Part shown: piece after piece, positions 1 to 9,544 of the stretch
Layout of the letters: every line of letters starts with the position of its first letter
Position numbering within the stretch: the first letter of the stretch is position 1
NCBI RefSeq assembly: GCF_000378045.1
Contig: NZ_KB899100.1
Span: forward strand, 44,699 to 108,698
DNA from: Marinobacterium rhizophilum DSM 18822
GTDB lineage: Bacteria; Pseudomonadota; Gammaproteobacteria; Pseudomonadales; Balneatricaceae
DNA: 64,000 nucleotides
Direction: 5' to 3'
Notes under the pieces: model-generated
What the model was told of the DNA's origin: nothing
Database searches by the model: none
What the model saw: the letters and a program-made list of their open reading frames with translations, nothing else
Made by a program: the position numbers and the translations under genes

Positions 1-70
1 TGTACAGCCCCTGGCGCGCCAGCCGAATGGCCCGTGCCATCCAGGCATGATCCTGCTCGCTCCAGCGCAT
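1..70 (-). CDS. ribD: RibD N-terminus (riboflavin deaminase/reductase), cut by window edge
   Basis: Only the first 23 codons are in the window. They read [20 protein letters not shown] and continue GLY, which matches the conserved start of RibD, the bifunctional deaminase/reductase of riboflavin synthesis (a D-H-x-x-M-x-R-A-x-x-L-A opening). The ATG at 70-68 overlaps the nrdR stop codon in a TGATG arrangement, so the gene is probably translationally coupled to nrdR. The nrdR-ribD order is common in gammaproteobacteria, which supports the call. The deaminase active site and the reductase domain lie outside the window. Confidence 0.85.
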   Translation of the reverse strand, partial: MRWSEQDHAWMARAIRLARQGLY

Positions 71-546
71 CACGGGGAGTCCTCAGTGAGATCGTCCTGG
101 GATGAAAGGCGGTCGATCTCTTCCTTGAACTCGTTAATGTCCTGAAAGCTGCGGTAGACGGAGGCAAAGCGCACATACGCCACCTGGTCGAGCTTGCGCA
201 GTTCCGCCATCACGGTTTCGCCCACCAGGCGCGACGGTACTTCACGCTCGCCGGTAGCACGCAGACGCAGCTTGATTCGGTTGATGGCCGCCTCGATCGC
301 TTCCACCCCGACGGGGCGCTTTTCCAGCGCACGCTGAACGCCTGCGCGCAGCTTTTCTTCATCGAAAGGCTGACGCATGCCATCGGCCTTGATCAGGCGC
401 GGCATTAACAGTTCGGCTGCTTCGTAGGAGGTAAATCGCTCATGGCAACTGATGCATTCTCGCCTGCGTCGCACTTGCTGCCCTTCGGCAACCAGACGCG
501 AATCCACCACCTTGGTTTCATTAGCGCCGCAAAATGGACAATGCAT
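70..546 (-). CDS. nrdR: Transcriptional repressor NrdR
   Basis: NrdR is the zinc- and nucleotide-binding repressor of ribonucleotide reductase genes. The protein is 158 residues (family about 150). The start at 546 gives the canonical opening [17 protein letters not shown]; an in-frame upstream start would add 18 unconserved residues. The N-terminal zinc ribbon is visible as CPFC and, about 28 residues later, CISC, with the RRRREC stretch typical of the family. It is followed by the ATP-cone domain, recognisable by [15 protein letters not shown]. It lies downstream of glyA behind a terminator and is coupled to ribD by a TGATG overlap. Confidence 0.95.
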   Translation of the reverse strand: MHCPFCGANETKVVDSRLVAEGQQVRRRRECISCHERFTSYEAAELLMPRLIKADGMRQPFDEEKLRAGVQRALEKRPVGVEAIEAAINRIKLRLRATGEREVPSRLVGETVMAELRKLDQVAYVRFASVYRSFQDINEFKEEIDRLSSQDDLTEDSP

Positions 547-654
547 AGAACAATCCTGCCAGTCAAAGAGCGTGCGGAGAGGCGTAAATCGACGCGTCAT
601 CCGGTGTGTGTAACCGCGCGCTGAGCGCGGATCGGGCCAAAGTGCCCAAATAGC

Positions 655-677
655 AAAAGGCGGCTAAAAAGCCGCCT
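655..677 (-). terminator. Rho-independent terminator after glyA
   Basis: On the minus strand a 7-bp stem AGGCGGC/GCCGCCT with a six-base loop TTTTTA is followed by TTTT. It lies about 80 bases past the glyA stop and before nrdR, so it should end or attenuate the glyA transcript. Confidence 0.75.
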
Positions 678-754
678 GCGGATTCTACCCGAATTGCTGC
701 ACGTTTTGTACCCGCAGCAGCACTGTCGCGACTGCAGCGGGGACAGGCTCCCGT

Positions 755-2011
755 TTACTTGTAAACCGGGAAACGAGCGCAGATATCCAGCACCTTCGCC
801 CTGACCGCCTCAATGGTCTGCTCGTTCTCGATATCGTCAAGGACATCGCAGATCCAGCCGGTCAGCTCGGTCACTTCCGCTTCCTTGAAGCCACGGCGGG
901 TGACAGCCGGGGTGCCGATGCGCAGACCCGAGGTGACGAAGGGTGAGCGCGGATCGTTCGGAACGGCATTCTTGTTGACGGTGATGTTGGCGCGGCCGAG
1001 GGCGGCGTCTGCATCCTTGCCGGTGACGTCCTTCTTGATCAGGTCAACCAGGAACAGGTGGTCATCGGTACCGCCGGAGACGATATCAATGCCGCGGTCG
1101 AGGAACACCTTGACCATCGCCTGGGCGTTTTTCACGACCTGCGCCTGGTATTCCTTCCATTCCGGCTCCATCGCTTCTTTGAAGCACACCGCCTTGCCGG
1201 CGATGATGTGCATCAGCGGGCCGCCCTGAGATTCAGGGAAGACAGCAAAGTTCAGCTTTTTCTGCAGCTCTTCATCGGCACGGGCCGAGAGGATCAGGCC
1301 ACCACGCGGGCCGCCCAGGGTCTTGTGGGTCGTCGTGGTGACAACGTCGGCAATCTCGATCGGGCTCGGGTAAACACCCGCCGCCACGAGGCCCGCTACG
1401 TGCGCCATATCGACGAACAGGAAGGCACCGACCTTGTCCGCGATATCGCGGAAACGCTGCCAGTCGACGATACGGGAATAGGCGGAGAAGCCGGCTATGA
1501 TCATCTTCGGCTTGTGTTCCAGAGCCAGCCGCTCAACTTCAGCGTAATCGATTTCGCCGGTTTCAGCATTCAGGCCGTACTGCACAGCGTTGTAGATGCG
1601 ACCGGAGAAGGAGACCGAAGCACCGTGGGTCAGGTGTCCACCGTGGGCCAGGCTCATACCCAGAATGGTGTCGCCCGGCTTGCACAACGCCATGAATACA
1701 GCGGCGTTGGCCTGAGAGCCCGAATGCGGCTGCACGTTGGCATAAGTCGCACCGAACAGCGTCTTGGCACGCTCGATCGCCAGCTCTTCGACGATATCGA
1801 CGTATTCGCAACCACCGTAGTAACGCTTGTGGGGATAGCCTTCGGCATACTTGTTGGTCAGACCTGAGCCCTGAGCTTCCATAACGCGCGGGCTGGTGTA
1901 GTTCTCCGACGCGATCAGCTCGATATGCTCTTCCTGACGGCGCTCTTCTGCCTGAATGGCAGCGCTGAGATCCGGGTCGTATCCGGCGATGGTCATCTCT
2001 TTGCTAAACAT
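755..2011 (-). CDS. glyA: Serine hydroxymethyltransferase
   Basis: GlyA converts serine and tetrahydrofolate to glycine and 5,10-methylene-tetrahydrofolate, the main one-carbon source of the cell. The protein is 418 residues, the usual size for bacterial SHMT. The PLP lysine is Lys230 in the motif [14 protein letters not shown]; the N-terminal LIASENYTS and [13 protein letters not shown] signatures are present. The start at 2011 gives [15 protein letters not shown]; a longer in-frame reading would add 58 residues encoded by the leader and is unlikely. It is the first gene of a minus-strand group leading to nrdR and ribD, with a terminator between. Confidence 0.97.
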   Translation of the reverse strand: MFSKEMTIAGYDPDLSAAIQAEERRQEEHIELIASENYTSPRVMEAQGSGLTNKYAEGYPHKRYYGGCEYVDIVEELAIERAKTLFGATYANVQPHSGSQANAAVFMALCKPGDTILGMSLAHGGHLTHGASVSFSGRIYNAVQYGLNAETGEIDYAEVERLALEHKPKMIIAGFSAYSRIVDWQRFRDIADKVGAFLFVDMAHVAGLVAAGVYPSPIEIADVVTTTTHKTLGGPRGGLILSARADEELQKKLNFAVFPESQGGPLMHIIAGKAVCFKEAMEPEWKEYQAQVVKNAQAMVKVFLDRGIDIVSGGTDDHLFLVDLIKKDVTGKDADAALGRANITVNKNAVPNDPRSPFVTSGLRIGTPAVTRRGFKEAEVTELTGWICDVLDDIENEQTIEAVRAKVLDICARFPVYK

Positions 2012-2119
2012 AGCTGTCCCCAAATTATGCAAAGGCGGTGCGGTGCCGCAATCCCAATGTAGCCTGGAGCCGACAAGGCCCAAACCCGGAATCGCTACAG
2101 CACCGCGGAAAAGGGCGCC

Positions 2120-2148
2120 ATTATAGTCGAATTGCGGGCGAAGACGCA
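2120..2148 (-). promoter_or_regulatory. Candidate glyA promoter
   Basis: A perfect -10 hexamer TATAAT sits at 2125-2120 on the minus strand, about 110 bases before the glyA ATG. The -35 position (2148-2143, TGCGTC) is poor, so activation or an alternative spacing is possible. The leader of about 100 nt shows no riboswitch I recognise. Confidence 0.45.
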
Positions 2149-2232
2149 CTTGAAAGTGGATCAATGCAACCGGAGGGGAATTCACGCAGAAGCCCCGCCG
2201 CAGCGGGGCCGTTATCTCGTGAATACAACACG

Positions 2233-2649
2233 CTATTCGATAGCAATATGCCGGGACTCGTTCGGCAGTGCCTCCTGTTTAGGCAACGAAAGGGACAGTA
2301 CGCCGTTATCAAACTGTGCTTTGACAGCCGAAGCATCAACATCTGAACCGATGGACAACTGGCGCAGAAACTCGCCATAGTGGCGCTCATGGCGAATCAG
2401 CTTGCCCTCTTTTTCCTCTTTTTCTTCCGACTCGGTCTTAGCTCGAATACTGAGAATGCCGTTATCCAGGCTGATCTTGATGTCTTCTTTCTTTACACCA
2501 GGAAGGTCGACCTTGACCTTGTAACTGCCATCGCTTTCATGCACATCGATAGCAGGTACCTTCTCGCCCGTGCTTCGGGTCACCGGACGAAAGAAATCAC
2601 TGAAAAAGGAATCGTCGAACAGACTGTTAAAGCGGGTCAGGTTGCTCAT
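2233..2649 (-). CDS. Hsp20-family small heat-shock protein
   Basis: This is a 138-residue ATP-independent holdase chaperone of the alpha-crystallin/Hsp20 family. The N-terminal arm (residues 1-28) carries the typical [11 protein letters not shown]. The alpha-crystallin domain starts at about [15 protein letters not shown] and includes [11 protein letters not shown] and the terminal beta strand [12 protein letters not shown]. An acidic/lysine-rich insert ([11 protein letters not shown]) lies in the middle of the domain. The start has a strong AGGAGG at 2665-2660. It is a single gene; a consensus FNR/ANR box lies about 170 bases upstream. It is an HSP20-class protein rather than clearly IbpA, so no symbol is given. 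Confidence 0.93.
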   Translation of the reverse strand: MSNLTRFNSLFDDSFFSDFFRPVTRSTGEKVPAIDVHESDGSYKVKVDLPGVKKEDIKISLDNGILSIRAKTESEEKEEKEGKLIRHERHYGEFLRQLSIGSDVDASAVKAQFDNGVLSLSLPKQEALPNESRHIAIE

Positions 2650-2819
2650 TTTTCATTCCTCCTTTGTCTTCAATTGGCTAACGCAACAGGGCCCTTGCCG
2701 ATCAGCAGCAGCTCAGGGTCATCAAACACCGTGGCAGGAAGCGAGCACCCTCAGCTGACGGACGCCACCACCTGTATGTTAAGTTTAGACCTGCCGGCAA
2801 AAACATCGCCAGTCAGCAC

Positions 2820-2833
2820 TTGATACAAATCAA
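2820..2833. promoter_or_regulatory. Perfect FNR/ANR-type box (TTGAT-N4-ATCAA)
   Basis: TTGATACAAATCAA matches the FNR/ANR consensus TTGAT-N4-ATCAA at every defined position, and the palindrome extends one more base pair on each side. It lies between hsp20 (minus, start 2649) and ettA (plus, start 2932). On the minus side a -10-like TAAACT at 2787-2782 is about 42 bases from its centre; on the plus side only about 100 bases remain before ettA. The hsp20 gene is the likelier target, but spacing does not match a textbook class II site. Confidence 0.6.
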
Positions 2834-2931
2834 GGCAATGCCAGATTTAAGCGGCATGACGCAGCATTAGCCATTGCTTGCCCCGATCAGCTAAAATTGC
2901 GGCCAACCCAGAACTGACAGGTCCTGTTCCC

Positions 2932-4590
2932 ATGGCTCAATATGTGTATTCGATGGACCGCCTCGGCAAGGTCGTGCCGCCGAAGCGTGAAATCCTCAAA
3001 AATATTTCGTTATCCTTTTTCCCCGGCGCCAAGATCGGCGTACTCGGCCTCAACGGCTCGGGTAAATCCACCCTGCTGCGCATCATGGCCGGCGTTGACA
3101 AGGAATACATCGGCGAAGCCCGCCCCATGCCCGGCCTCAATGTCGGCTACCTGCCGCAGGAACCGGAACTTGACGACAGCAAGACCGTGCGTGAAATCGT
3201 TGAAGAGTCGGTTGCCGATGTAAAGGAAGCCCTGGCCGGACTCGATGCCGTCTATGCTGCCTATGCCGAACCCGATGCCGACTTCGATGAACTGGCCAAA
3301 CGCCAGGCCGAATTCGAGAACCTGATCCAGACCAAAGACGGCCATAACCTGGAAAACGCTCTGGAGCGCGCCGCCGACGCCCTGCGCCTGCCCGCCTGGG
3401 ACGCCGAAGTGAAACACCTGTCTGGCGGTGAACGCCGCCGTGTGGCCCTGTGCCGCCTGCTGCTCGACAAGCCCGACATGCTGCTGCTGGACGAGCCGAC
3501 CAACCACCTGGATGCCGAGTCAGTGGCCTGGATCGAGCGTTTCCTGCAGGAATACCCGGGCACCGTGGTCGCCATCACCCATGACCGCTACTTCCTCGAC
3601 AACGCTGCCGGCTGGATTCTGGAGCTGGACCGCGGTCGCGGCATTCCCTATGAAGGCAACTATTCCTCCTGGCTGGAGCAAAAGGAAAGCCGCCTCGAAG
3701 CCGAAGCCAAGCAGGAAGCGGCACACCACAAGGCCGTATCGGCCGAGCTGGAATGGGTACGCCAGGGTCAGAAAGGCCGCCAGGCCAAGTCAAAGGCGCG
3801 CCTGAAGCAGTTCGAGGAAATGAACTCGCGCGAATTCCAGACCCGCAATGAAACCCAGGAAATCTACATTCCACCTGGCCCCCGCCTGGGTGAAAAGGTG
3901 ATCGAGGCCAGGAACATTTCCAAGGCCTATGGCGACAAGGTACTGATCGAAGACCTGAGTTTCTCGATTCCGCAGGGCGCCATCGTCGGCATCATCGGCG
4001 GTAACGGTGCCGGTAAGTCAACGCTGTTCAGGATGATCAGCGGTGAAGAAAAGCCGGATTCCGGCGACATCGAGCTGGGCTCCACGGTGAAGCTGGCCTA
4101 CGTCAACCAGACCCGCGAGCTGGACGGTGACAAGACCGTGTTCGCGGAGATCTCCGACGGTCAGGACATCATTACGGTCGGCACCTACCAGACACCGTCG
4201 CGCGCCTACTGCGGCCGCTTCAACTTCAAGGGCGGCGATCAGCAGAAGCTGGTCAAGGACCTCTCCGGCGGTGAACGTAACCGCCTGCACATGGCCAAGC
4301 TGCTGAAGGAAGGCGGCAACGTGCTGCTGCTCGATGAGCCCACCAACGACCTGGACATCGAAACCCTGCGTGCGCTGGAAGAAGCCATTCTCGGCTTTCC
4401 GGGCTGCGCGGTGGTGATTTCCCATGACCGCTGGTTCCTCGACCGCATCTGCACCCATATGCTGGCGTACGAAGGCGACTCCAAGGTTGAATTCTTCGAA
4501 GGCAACTACACCGAGTACCAGGCGGACTACAAGCGCCGCTACGGCAAGGAACACCAGCCAGAGCGGATCAAGTACAAGCGCATGAACTGA
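2932..4590 (+). CDS. ettA: Energy-dependent translational throttle protein EttA (ABC-F)
   Basis: EttA is a cytosolic ABC-F ATPase that binds the ribosomal E site and gates the first elongation step according to ATP/ADP ratio. The 552-residue protein has two ABC domains: Walker A GLNGSGKST and GGNGAGKST, signatures LSGGERRRVAL and LSGGERNRLHM, and Walker B LLLDEPTNHLD and LLLDEPTNDLD. There are no membrane segments. Between them lies the charged linker (about residues 240-320) containing KGRQAKSKARLK, the P-site tRNA interaction motif region. The ATG at 2932 gives the family start MAQYVYSMDRLGKVVPPK; an upstream TTG would add 18 residues. It is monocistronic, with a terminator just after it. 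Confidence 0.96.
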   Translation: MAQYVYSMDRLGKVVPPKREILKNISLSFFPGAKIGVLGLNGSGKSTLLRIMAGVDKEYIGEARPMPGLNVGYLPQEPELDDSKTVREIVEESVADVKEALAGLDAVYAAYAEPDADFDELAKRQAEFENLIQTKDGHNLENALERAADALRLPAWDAEVKHLSGGERRRVALCRLLLDKPDMLLLDEPTNHLDAESVAWIERFLQEYPGTVVAITHDRYFLDNAAGWILELDRGRGIPYEGNYSSWLEQKESRLEAEAKQEAAHHKAVSAELEWVRQGQKGRQAKSKARLKQFEEMNSREFQTRNETQEIYIPPGPRLGEKVIEARNISKAYGDKVLIEDLSFSIPQGAIVGIIGGNGAGKSTLFRMISGEEKPDSGDIELGSTVKLAYVNQTRELDGDKTVFAEISDGQDIITVGTYQTPSRAYCGRFNFKGGDQQKLVKDLSGGERNRLHMAKLLKEGGNVLLLDEPTNDLDIETLRALEEAILGFPGCAVVISHDRWFLDRICTHMLAYEGDSKVEFFEGNYTEYQADYKRRYGKEHQPERIKYKRMN

Positions 4591-4627
4591 TATTCGCCCC
4601 CCCGGCCCGGACATGCGTCCGGGCAAC

Positions 4628-4659
4628 AAAAAACCGGCCGTTCAAGGCCGGTTTTTTTT
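4628..4659. terminator. Bidirectional terminator between ettA and radA
   Basis: An 8-bp stem AACCGGCC/GGCCGGTT around a six-base loop is flanked by six A on the left and eight T on the right, so it works for both converging genes. A second GC hairpin (GCCCGGAC/GTCCGGGC) lies just before it at about 4605-4624. Confidence 0.9.
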
Positions 4660-4676
4660 ATGCAGGCAACCTGTGT

Positions 4677-6050
4677 TCAGAGCGCATCCAGCGCTTCCGA
4701 CAGGCGCGTCACGCCGATGACTTCCATACCCTGGGGTGGCGATTTGGGCACATTGGCCTTGGGCACAATGGCCCGCTTGAAGCCGTGCTTGGCCGCTTCA
4801 CGGATACGCTCCTGGCCGTTGGGCACCGGGCGAATTTCGCCGGACAACCCCACTTCGCCGAAGGTCATCAGCCCTGCCGGCAAGGGCCGGTCGCGATAGC
4901 TCGACACCACCGACAGCAGCAGCGCCAGGTCGGCGCCGGTTTCCAGCACCTTGACGCCCCCCACCACGTTGACAAAGACATCCTGATCGCCGGTCTGCAG
5001 CCCACCGTGACGGTGCAGCACCGCCAGCAGCATGGCCAGGCGATTGTGTTCAAGCCCCACCGCAACCCGGCGCGGGTTGGCCATATGGCTCTGATCCACC
5101 AGCGCCTGGATTTCCACCAGCAGCGGCCGGGTGCCTTCCCATACCACCATCACCACGCTGCCGGGGCTCGGTTCGTCCGAGCGGCTCAGAAAAATCGAAC
5201 TGGGGTTGCGCACCTCGCGCAGGCCATTTTCCAGCATGGCGAACACGCCCAGCTCATTCACGGCACCAAAGCGGTTCTTGTGTGACCTCAGGGTGCGAAA
5301 CCGACTGTCGGATGAGCCTTCGAGCTGCAAGGAGCAGTCGATCATGTGTTCCAGCACCTTGGGGCCCGCCAGACTGCCGTCCTTGGTGACATGCCCCACC
5401 AGCAGCAACACGGTGCCGGTCTGCTTGGCGTAGCGCGTCAGGTACGCGGCGGCTTCTCTCACCTGGGCCACCGACCCCGGCGCCGACTGCACATCCGCGA
5501 TATGCATCACCTGTATCGAGTCGATGACCATCAGCTTGGGCTGGTGCTGCTGCGCAATCTGGCAGATCGTCTCGACCGAGGTTTCGGACAGCATTTTCAA
5601 GTGTCCGGCCTCCAGCCCGAGGCGCTGGGCGCGCATGGCCACCTGCTGCAGAGATTCCTCACCGGTAACGTACAGCGCAGGCTTCTGTGCTGCCAGGTGA
5701 CACATGACCTGCAGCAGCAGGGTACTCTTGCCCGCCCCCGGATGACCGCCGATCAGGATGGCGGATCCCGGTACCAGCCCGCCGCCGAGCACTCTGTCCA
5801 GCTCATCGGTACCGGTGGAAAACCGTGGCATCTCGCCCAGATTCACCTCAGACAGGCTGACCACCTTGCCACCGCTGTCACTGGCGCCGGTATAGCCTTC
5901 AAAACGGGCCGAGCGCGCAGCAGTACCCGCCGCCGCCAGACGGACTTCGGTCAGGGTGTTCCAGCTGCCACAGGCACCGCACTGGCCCTGCCACTTGGTG
6001 TAATCCGCGCCGCAGTCATTGCAGACGTAGGCTGTCTTGGCCTTGGCCAT
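4677..6050 (-). CDS. radA: DNA repair protein RadA
   Basis: RadA (Sms) is a RecA-like helicase that helps process recombination intermediates. The protein is 457 residues. It has an N-terminal zinc finger (CNDC then CGAC), Walker A GGHPGAGKST, the RadA-specific KNRFG motif and a C-terminal Lon-protease-like domain with LSGEIRPV. The start at 6050 gives MAKAKTAYVCNDCG, the family opening; the longer reading would add 12 residues. It converges on ettA across a shared terminator and has its own promoter. Confidence 0.96.
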   Translation of the reverse strand: MAKAKTAYVCNDCGADYTKWQGQCGACGSWNTLTEVRLAAAGTAARSARFEGYTGASDSGGKVVSLSEVNLGEMPRFSTGTDELDRVLGGGLVPGSAILIGGHPGAGKSTLLLQVMCHLAAQKPALYVTGEESLQQVAMRAQRLGLEAGHLKMLSETSVETICQIAQQHQPKLMVIDSIQVMHIADVQSAPGSVAQVREAAAYLTRYAKQTGTVLLLVGHVTKDGSLAGPKVLEHMIDCSLQLEGSSDSRFRTLRSHKNRFGAVNELGVFAMLENGLREVRNPSSIFLSRSDEPSPGSVVMVVWEGTRPLLVEIQALVDQSHMANPRRVAVGLEHNRLAMLLAVLHRHGGLQTGDQDVFVNVVGGVKVLETGADLALLLSVVSSYRDRPLPAGLMTFGEVGLSGEIRPVPNGQERIREAAKHGFKRAIVPKANVPKSPPQGMEVIGVTRLSEALDAL

Positions 6051-6084
6051 GGTGAAATCCTCTGAGACGGCTATCCGTGCGGGC

Positions 6085-6114
6085 ATTCTAACCGTTGCCG
6101 GGCGCCACGCCCAA
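6085..6114 (-). promoter_or_regulatory. Candidate radA promoter
   Basis: On the minus strand TTGGGC (6114-6109) and TAGAAT (6090-6085) are separated by 18 bases, a reasonable sigma-70 promoter, with the ATG about 35 bases downstream of the -10. Confidence 0.6.
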
Positions 6115-6199
6115 GGCTACATCGATAAGGGTTTCAATACGGCCTGAAGCAGCTACACTCCGTATCCATTAGCAGCCCACAATAAAAGGAATAAAAGCA

Positions 6200-7471
6200 A
6201 TGAAACTGGAAACAATCGCGGTGCATGGTGGCTATACGCCAGACCCGACAACCCGCGCAGTCGCCGTTCCCATTTACCAGACCGCCGCCTATGCATTTGA
6301 CAATGCCCAGCATGGCGCCGACCTGTTTGACCTCAAAGTGCCGGGCAACATCTATACCCGCATCATGAACCCCACCAACGACGTGCTCGAAAAGCGCGCC
6401 GCCGAACTTGAGGGCGGTATTGCAGCCCTGGCGGTGGCCTCCGGCATGGCAGCGATCACCTATAGCATTCAGACCCTGGCGGAAACCGGCGACAACATCA
6501 TCTCCACCAGCGAACTCTATGGCGGCACCTACAACCTGTTTGCCCATACGTTGCCACGCCAGGGTATCAAGGTTAACTTCGTCAACAAGGACGACTTTGC
6601 CGGCATTGAGCGCCTGATTGACGAGCGCACACGCGCCCTGTTTTGCGAGAGCGTCGGCAACCCGTCCGGCAGCATCGCCGACATAGAGAAACTGGCCGAA
6701 GTCGCCCACCGTCACGGTATCCCGCTGATTGTGGACAACACAGTGGCCACTCCGCTGTTGTGGCGCCCCATTGAGCAGGGCGCCGATATCGTGGTGCAGT
6801 CCGCCACCAAGTACATCGGTGGCCATGGCAACTCCATTGGCGGCCTTGTTATCGACAGCGGCAATTTCCCCTGGGCTGATCACAAGGCGCGATTCCCGTT
6901 ACTCAACGAGGCGGATCCGTCCTACCACGGCGTGGTCTACACCGAAGCCTTTGGCCCGGCCGCCTTTATCGGTCGCTGTCGAGTGGTGCCGCTGCGCAAC
7001 ATGGGAGCGGCGCTGTCACCGATGAATGCCTTCCTGTTGCTGCAGGGCATCGAAACCCTCGCGCTGCGCATGGAGCGCATCTGTGACAACGCACTGAAAG
7101 TCGCCCACTTTCTGGAAGGACACAAGGCAGTGGAATGGGTGAGCTACGCCGCGCTGGAAAGCCACAAGGATTATGCCCTGGCGCGCAAATACATGAACGG
7201 CAAAGCTTCAGGCATTCTCAGTTTCGGCCTGCACAGCGGGCGCGAAGGCACTCGTCGATTCTACGATGCGCTGAACATTTTCATTCGACTGGTCAATATC
7301 GGTGACTGCCGCTCCCTGGCGTCCATACCGGCGGAAACTACCCACCGCCAGCTCAACGATGCAGAGCTCAAGTCTGCCGGTGTAGCACCGGAAACCGTGC
7401 GTCTGTCGATAGGGATTGAACACATTGATGACCTGCTGGCTGACCTGGAACAGGCGCTGAGCGAGGTCTGA
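6200..7471 (+). CDS. metY: O-acetylhomoserine sulfhydrylase (MetY-type)
   Basis: This is a PLP enzyme of the Cys/Met metabolism family that makes homocysteine from O-acetylhomoserine and sulfide. The 423-residue length and the opening [20 protein letters not shown] with [12 protein letters not shown] are typical of MetY rather than the shorter (about 400) MetZ or MetB. The PLP lysine is Lys204 in [16 protein letters not shown]. The ribosome-binding site is AAAGGA about 11 bases before the ATG. It stands alone, converging on the carbonic anhydrase gene. MetY and cystathionine synthases share the fold, so the exact acceptor is an inference. Confidence 0.9.
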   Translation: MKLETIAVHGGYTPDPTTRAVAVPIYQTAAYAFDNAQHGADLFDLKVPGNIYTRIMNPTNDVLEKRAAELEGGIAALAVASGMAAITYSIQTLAETGDNIISTSELYGGTYNLFAHTLPRQGIKVNFVNKDDFAGIERLIDERTRALFCESVGNPSGSIADIEKLAEVAHRHGIPLIVDNTVATPLLWRPIEQGADIVVQSATKYIGGHGNSIGGLVIDSGNFPWADHKARFPLLNEADPSYHGVVYTEAFGPAAFIGRCRVVPLRNMGAALSPMNAFLLLQGIETLALRMERICDNALKVAHFLEGHKAVEWVSYAALESHKDYALARKYMNGKASGILSFGLHSGREGTRRFYDALNIFIRLVNIGDCRSLASIPAETTHRQLNDAELKSAGVAPETVRLSIGIEHIDDLLADLEQALSEV

Positions 7472-7479
7472 GAAGATAC

Positions 7480-7507
7480 GACGAGCGGCCCGGCCGGGCC
7501 GCTCGTC
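7480..7507. terminator. 28-bp perfect GC palindrome between metY and can
   Basis: GACGAGCGGCCCGG is followed directly by its exact reverse complement. It lies 8 bases after the metY stop and 34 before the can stop, so it is well placed as a terminator for both converging genes. T-tracts on either side are weak (TCTCTGGCTTTC; on the other strand TATCTTCTC), so termination may be imperfect. Confidence 0.65.
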
Positions 7508-7541
7508 TCTGGCTTTCAAGCGTACGAACGAAGGCCCGACG

Positions 7542-8204
7542 TCAGTCAGCTTTCTTGGCGGCGATTGCTTCCACTGCCTGCTGCTGCAGCGCATCGATCT
7601 CGTCGGCACTGCTGACGCAGAAATTCAGGTCCCGCAGTTCACCATTGTCCAGACCATACACCCAGGCATGTATGCACAGCTCCTGGCCGTTGCTCCAGGC
7701 TTCCTGCACCATGGTGGTGTTACAGACGTTGTAGGCCTGCTCAATCACGTTGAGTTCGCACAGGCGGTCTAGCTTGAACACCTCGTTGTCGCTCCACTGA
7801 TCAAGAATATCGCGGTACTTGAAGTAGACATCGCGCACATGGCGCAGCCAGTTGTCGATCAGCCCCAGCTGGGTCGGCTCCAGCGATGCCTTGACGCCGC
7901 CACAGCCGTAGTGACCCACCACCATGACATGCTTCACCTTGAGCACCCGTACTGCGTACTGCAGTACCGACAGGCAGTTCATGTCAGTGTGAATCACCAA
8001 GTTGGACACGTTGCGATGCACGAACACATCACCCGGCAACAGGCCGATGATTTCGTTGGCCGGCACCCGGCTGTCGGAACAGCCGATCCACAGATATTCC
8101 GGCGCCTGCTGTTTGGCCAGGGTCGGAAAGAAGTCCGGATTCTGCCGGGATATGCGTTCCGACCAGGCGCGGTTCTGTTCGAACAGTTGCTGCAATTGTT
8201 TCAT
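7542..8204 (-). CDS. can: Beta-class carbonic anhydrase
   Basis: The enzyme interconverts CO2 and bicarbonate, supplying bicarbonate to carboxylases. The protein is 220 residues, matching E. coli Can. The zinc ligands are Cys42, His98 and Cys101, with the Asp44/Arg46 dyad in CSDSRVPAN, and HYGCGG surrounds the second half-site. It lies 46 bases downstream of hemE on the same strand and may be co-transcribed with it. ATG start with AGGAGC upstream. Confidence 0.95.
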   Translation of the reverse strand: MKQLQQLFEQNRAWSERISRQNPDFFPTLAKQQAPEYLWIGCSDSRVPANEIIGLLPGDVFVHRNVSNLVIHTDMNCLSVLQYAVRVLKVKHVMVVGHYGCGGVKASLEPTQLGLIDNWLRHVRDVYFKYRDILDQWSDNEVFKLDRLCELNVIEQAYNVCNTTMVQEAWSNGQELCIHAWVYGLDNGELRDLNFCVSSADEIDALQQQAVEAIAAKKAD

Positions 8205-8250
8205 GAACGGCTCCTGTCACATCAGGGAAATGATTGGGTTGGGCTTCGAA

Positions 8251-9315
8251 TCAGGCGTGAAAGCGGGCACTGAGCTCATGCACGGCATCCACAAAAACGC
8301 GGGCCTTGTCCGGATCGGCAAACTGATGGATGCCATGCCCCAGGTTGAAGACATGGCCGGTACCCGGACCAAAGCCTTCCAGTATGGTTTCGACTTCAGC
8401 CCGAATCCGGGCCGCCGGCGCATAGAGTACCGAGGGATCCATATTGCCCTGCAGTGCCACGCGATCACCGACGCGACGACGCGCATCGTGGATATCGCAG
8501 GTCCAGTCCAGACCCAGCGCATCGGCACCGGCATCGGCAATCGACTCAAGCCACTGGCCACCATTCTTGGTGAACAGAATCACTGGTACGCGGCGACCTT
8601 CATGCTCGCGCAGCAGGCCGGCACAGATTTTCTGCATGTAATTCAGGGAGAACTCGCGGTACATCGGGCCGCTGAGCACGCCGCCCCAGGTGTCGAAAAT
8701 CTGCACTGCCTGGGCGCCGGCCAGTATCTGCTCATTAAGGTAATTGGTGACCGACTGCGCCAGCTTGTCGAGCAGTGCATGCAGCACCTCGGGTGTGCTG
8801 TACATCATCTGCTTGATATGGCGGAAGTCCTTGCTCGAGCCGCCCTCAACCATATAGGTCGCCAGGGTCCAGGGGCTGCCGGAAAAGCCAATCAGGGGCA
8901 CACGGCCACCGAGGGCGCCGCGAATCTCGCGCACCGCCGCCATGACGTAATCAAGATCAGACGCCGCATTCGGCACCGGCAGCGCAGCCACATCGGCTTC
9001 AGTGCGGATCACCTTGCGAAAACGCGGCCCTTCGCCGGTCTCGAAGTACAGCCCCAGACCCATGGCGTCCGGGATGGTGAGGATATCGGAGAACAGGATC
9101 GCCGCATCCAGATCGAAACGTTCCAGCGGCTGCAGCGTTACTTCGCAGGCCAGCTCGCGGTTCTTGCACAGGCTCAGGAAATCACCGGCGTGCGCCCGGC
9201 TGGCACGGTATTCAGGCAGGTAACGCCCGGCCTGGCGCATCATCCATACCGGCGTTACGTCTACCGGTTCGCGCATCAGCGCTCGCAAAAAACGGTCGTT
9301 CTTCAATTCAGCCAT
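8251..9315 (-). CDS. hemE: Uroporphyrinogen decarboxylase
   Basis: HemE decarboxylates the four acetates of uroporphyrinogen III to give coproporphyrinogen III in haem synthesis. The 354-residue protein has the family motif [16 protein letters not shown] near the N-terminus, including the invariant arginines, and the [15 protein letters not shown] segment with the catalytic aspartate. [18 protein letters not shown] loop is also typical. It is divergent from an AraC-type gene and followed by can; hemE next to the gltBD/pil region is common in pseudomonads, though here the proline cluster lies between. Confidence 0.97.
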   Translation of the reverse strand: MAELKNDRFLRALMREPVDVTPVWMMRQAGRYLPEYRASRAHAGDFLSLCKNRELACEVTLQPLERFDLDAAILFSDILTIPDAMGLGLYFETGEGPRFRKVIRTEADVAALPVPNAASDLDYVMAAVREIRGALGGRVPLIGFSGSPWTLATYMVEGGSSKDFRHIKQMMYSTPEVLHALLDKLAQSVTNYLNEQILAGAQAVQIFDTWGGVLSGPMYREFSLNYMQKICAGLLREHEGRRVPVILFTKNGGQWLESIADAGADALGLDWTCDIHDARRRVGDRVALQGNMDPSVLYAPAARIRAEVETILEGFGPGTGHVFNLGHGIHQFADPDKARVFVDAVHELSARFHA

Positions 9316-9446
9316 CGGGATCAGCCATCAGTTAGCGGTCAAAATAATCGCGCCATTTTAGCGCCTTCCGATAAAAAATGCGCACCCAAGTGTTCTCCCC
9401 GCCCACAGACCCGCACCAACCCTCTGTACGCAAAGCCACAGTGGTG

Positions 9447-9473
9447 TTGTTAGGCTGCAGTCACCGGTATACT
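9447..9473 (+). promoter_or_regulatory. Candidate promoter of the AraC-type gene
   Basis: TTGTTA (9447-9452) and TATACT (9468-9473) lie 72 bases before the AraC-type start. The 15-base spacer is short, so the promoter is likely weak or regulated. Confidence 0.35.
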
Positions 9474-9544
9474 GGGACGATTCTTGCCCCTTCAGGCAAT
9501 CCCGGCGCGTCACTCATCCAGAGACTACCCCGAAACACACCAGC

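Noticed and set aside
6115..6199. SAM-type riboswitch before metY
   Set aside because: The gap is too short and lacks the paired helices; an ordinary promoter is enough.
8002..9453. A 483-codon plus-strand reading frame
   Set aside because: It lies antisense to hemE and can, whose products are unmistakable; its translation has no domain and reflects codon bias.
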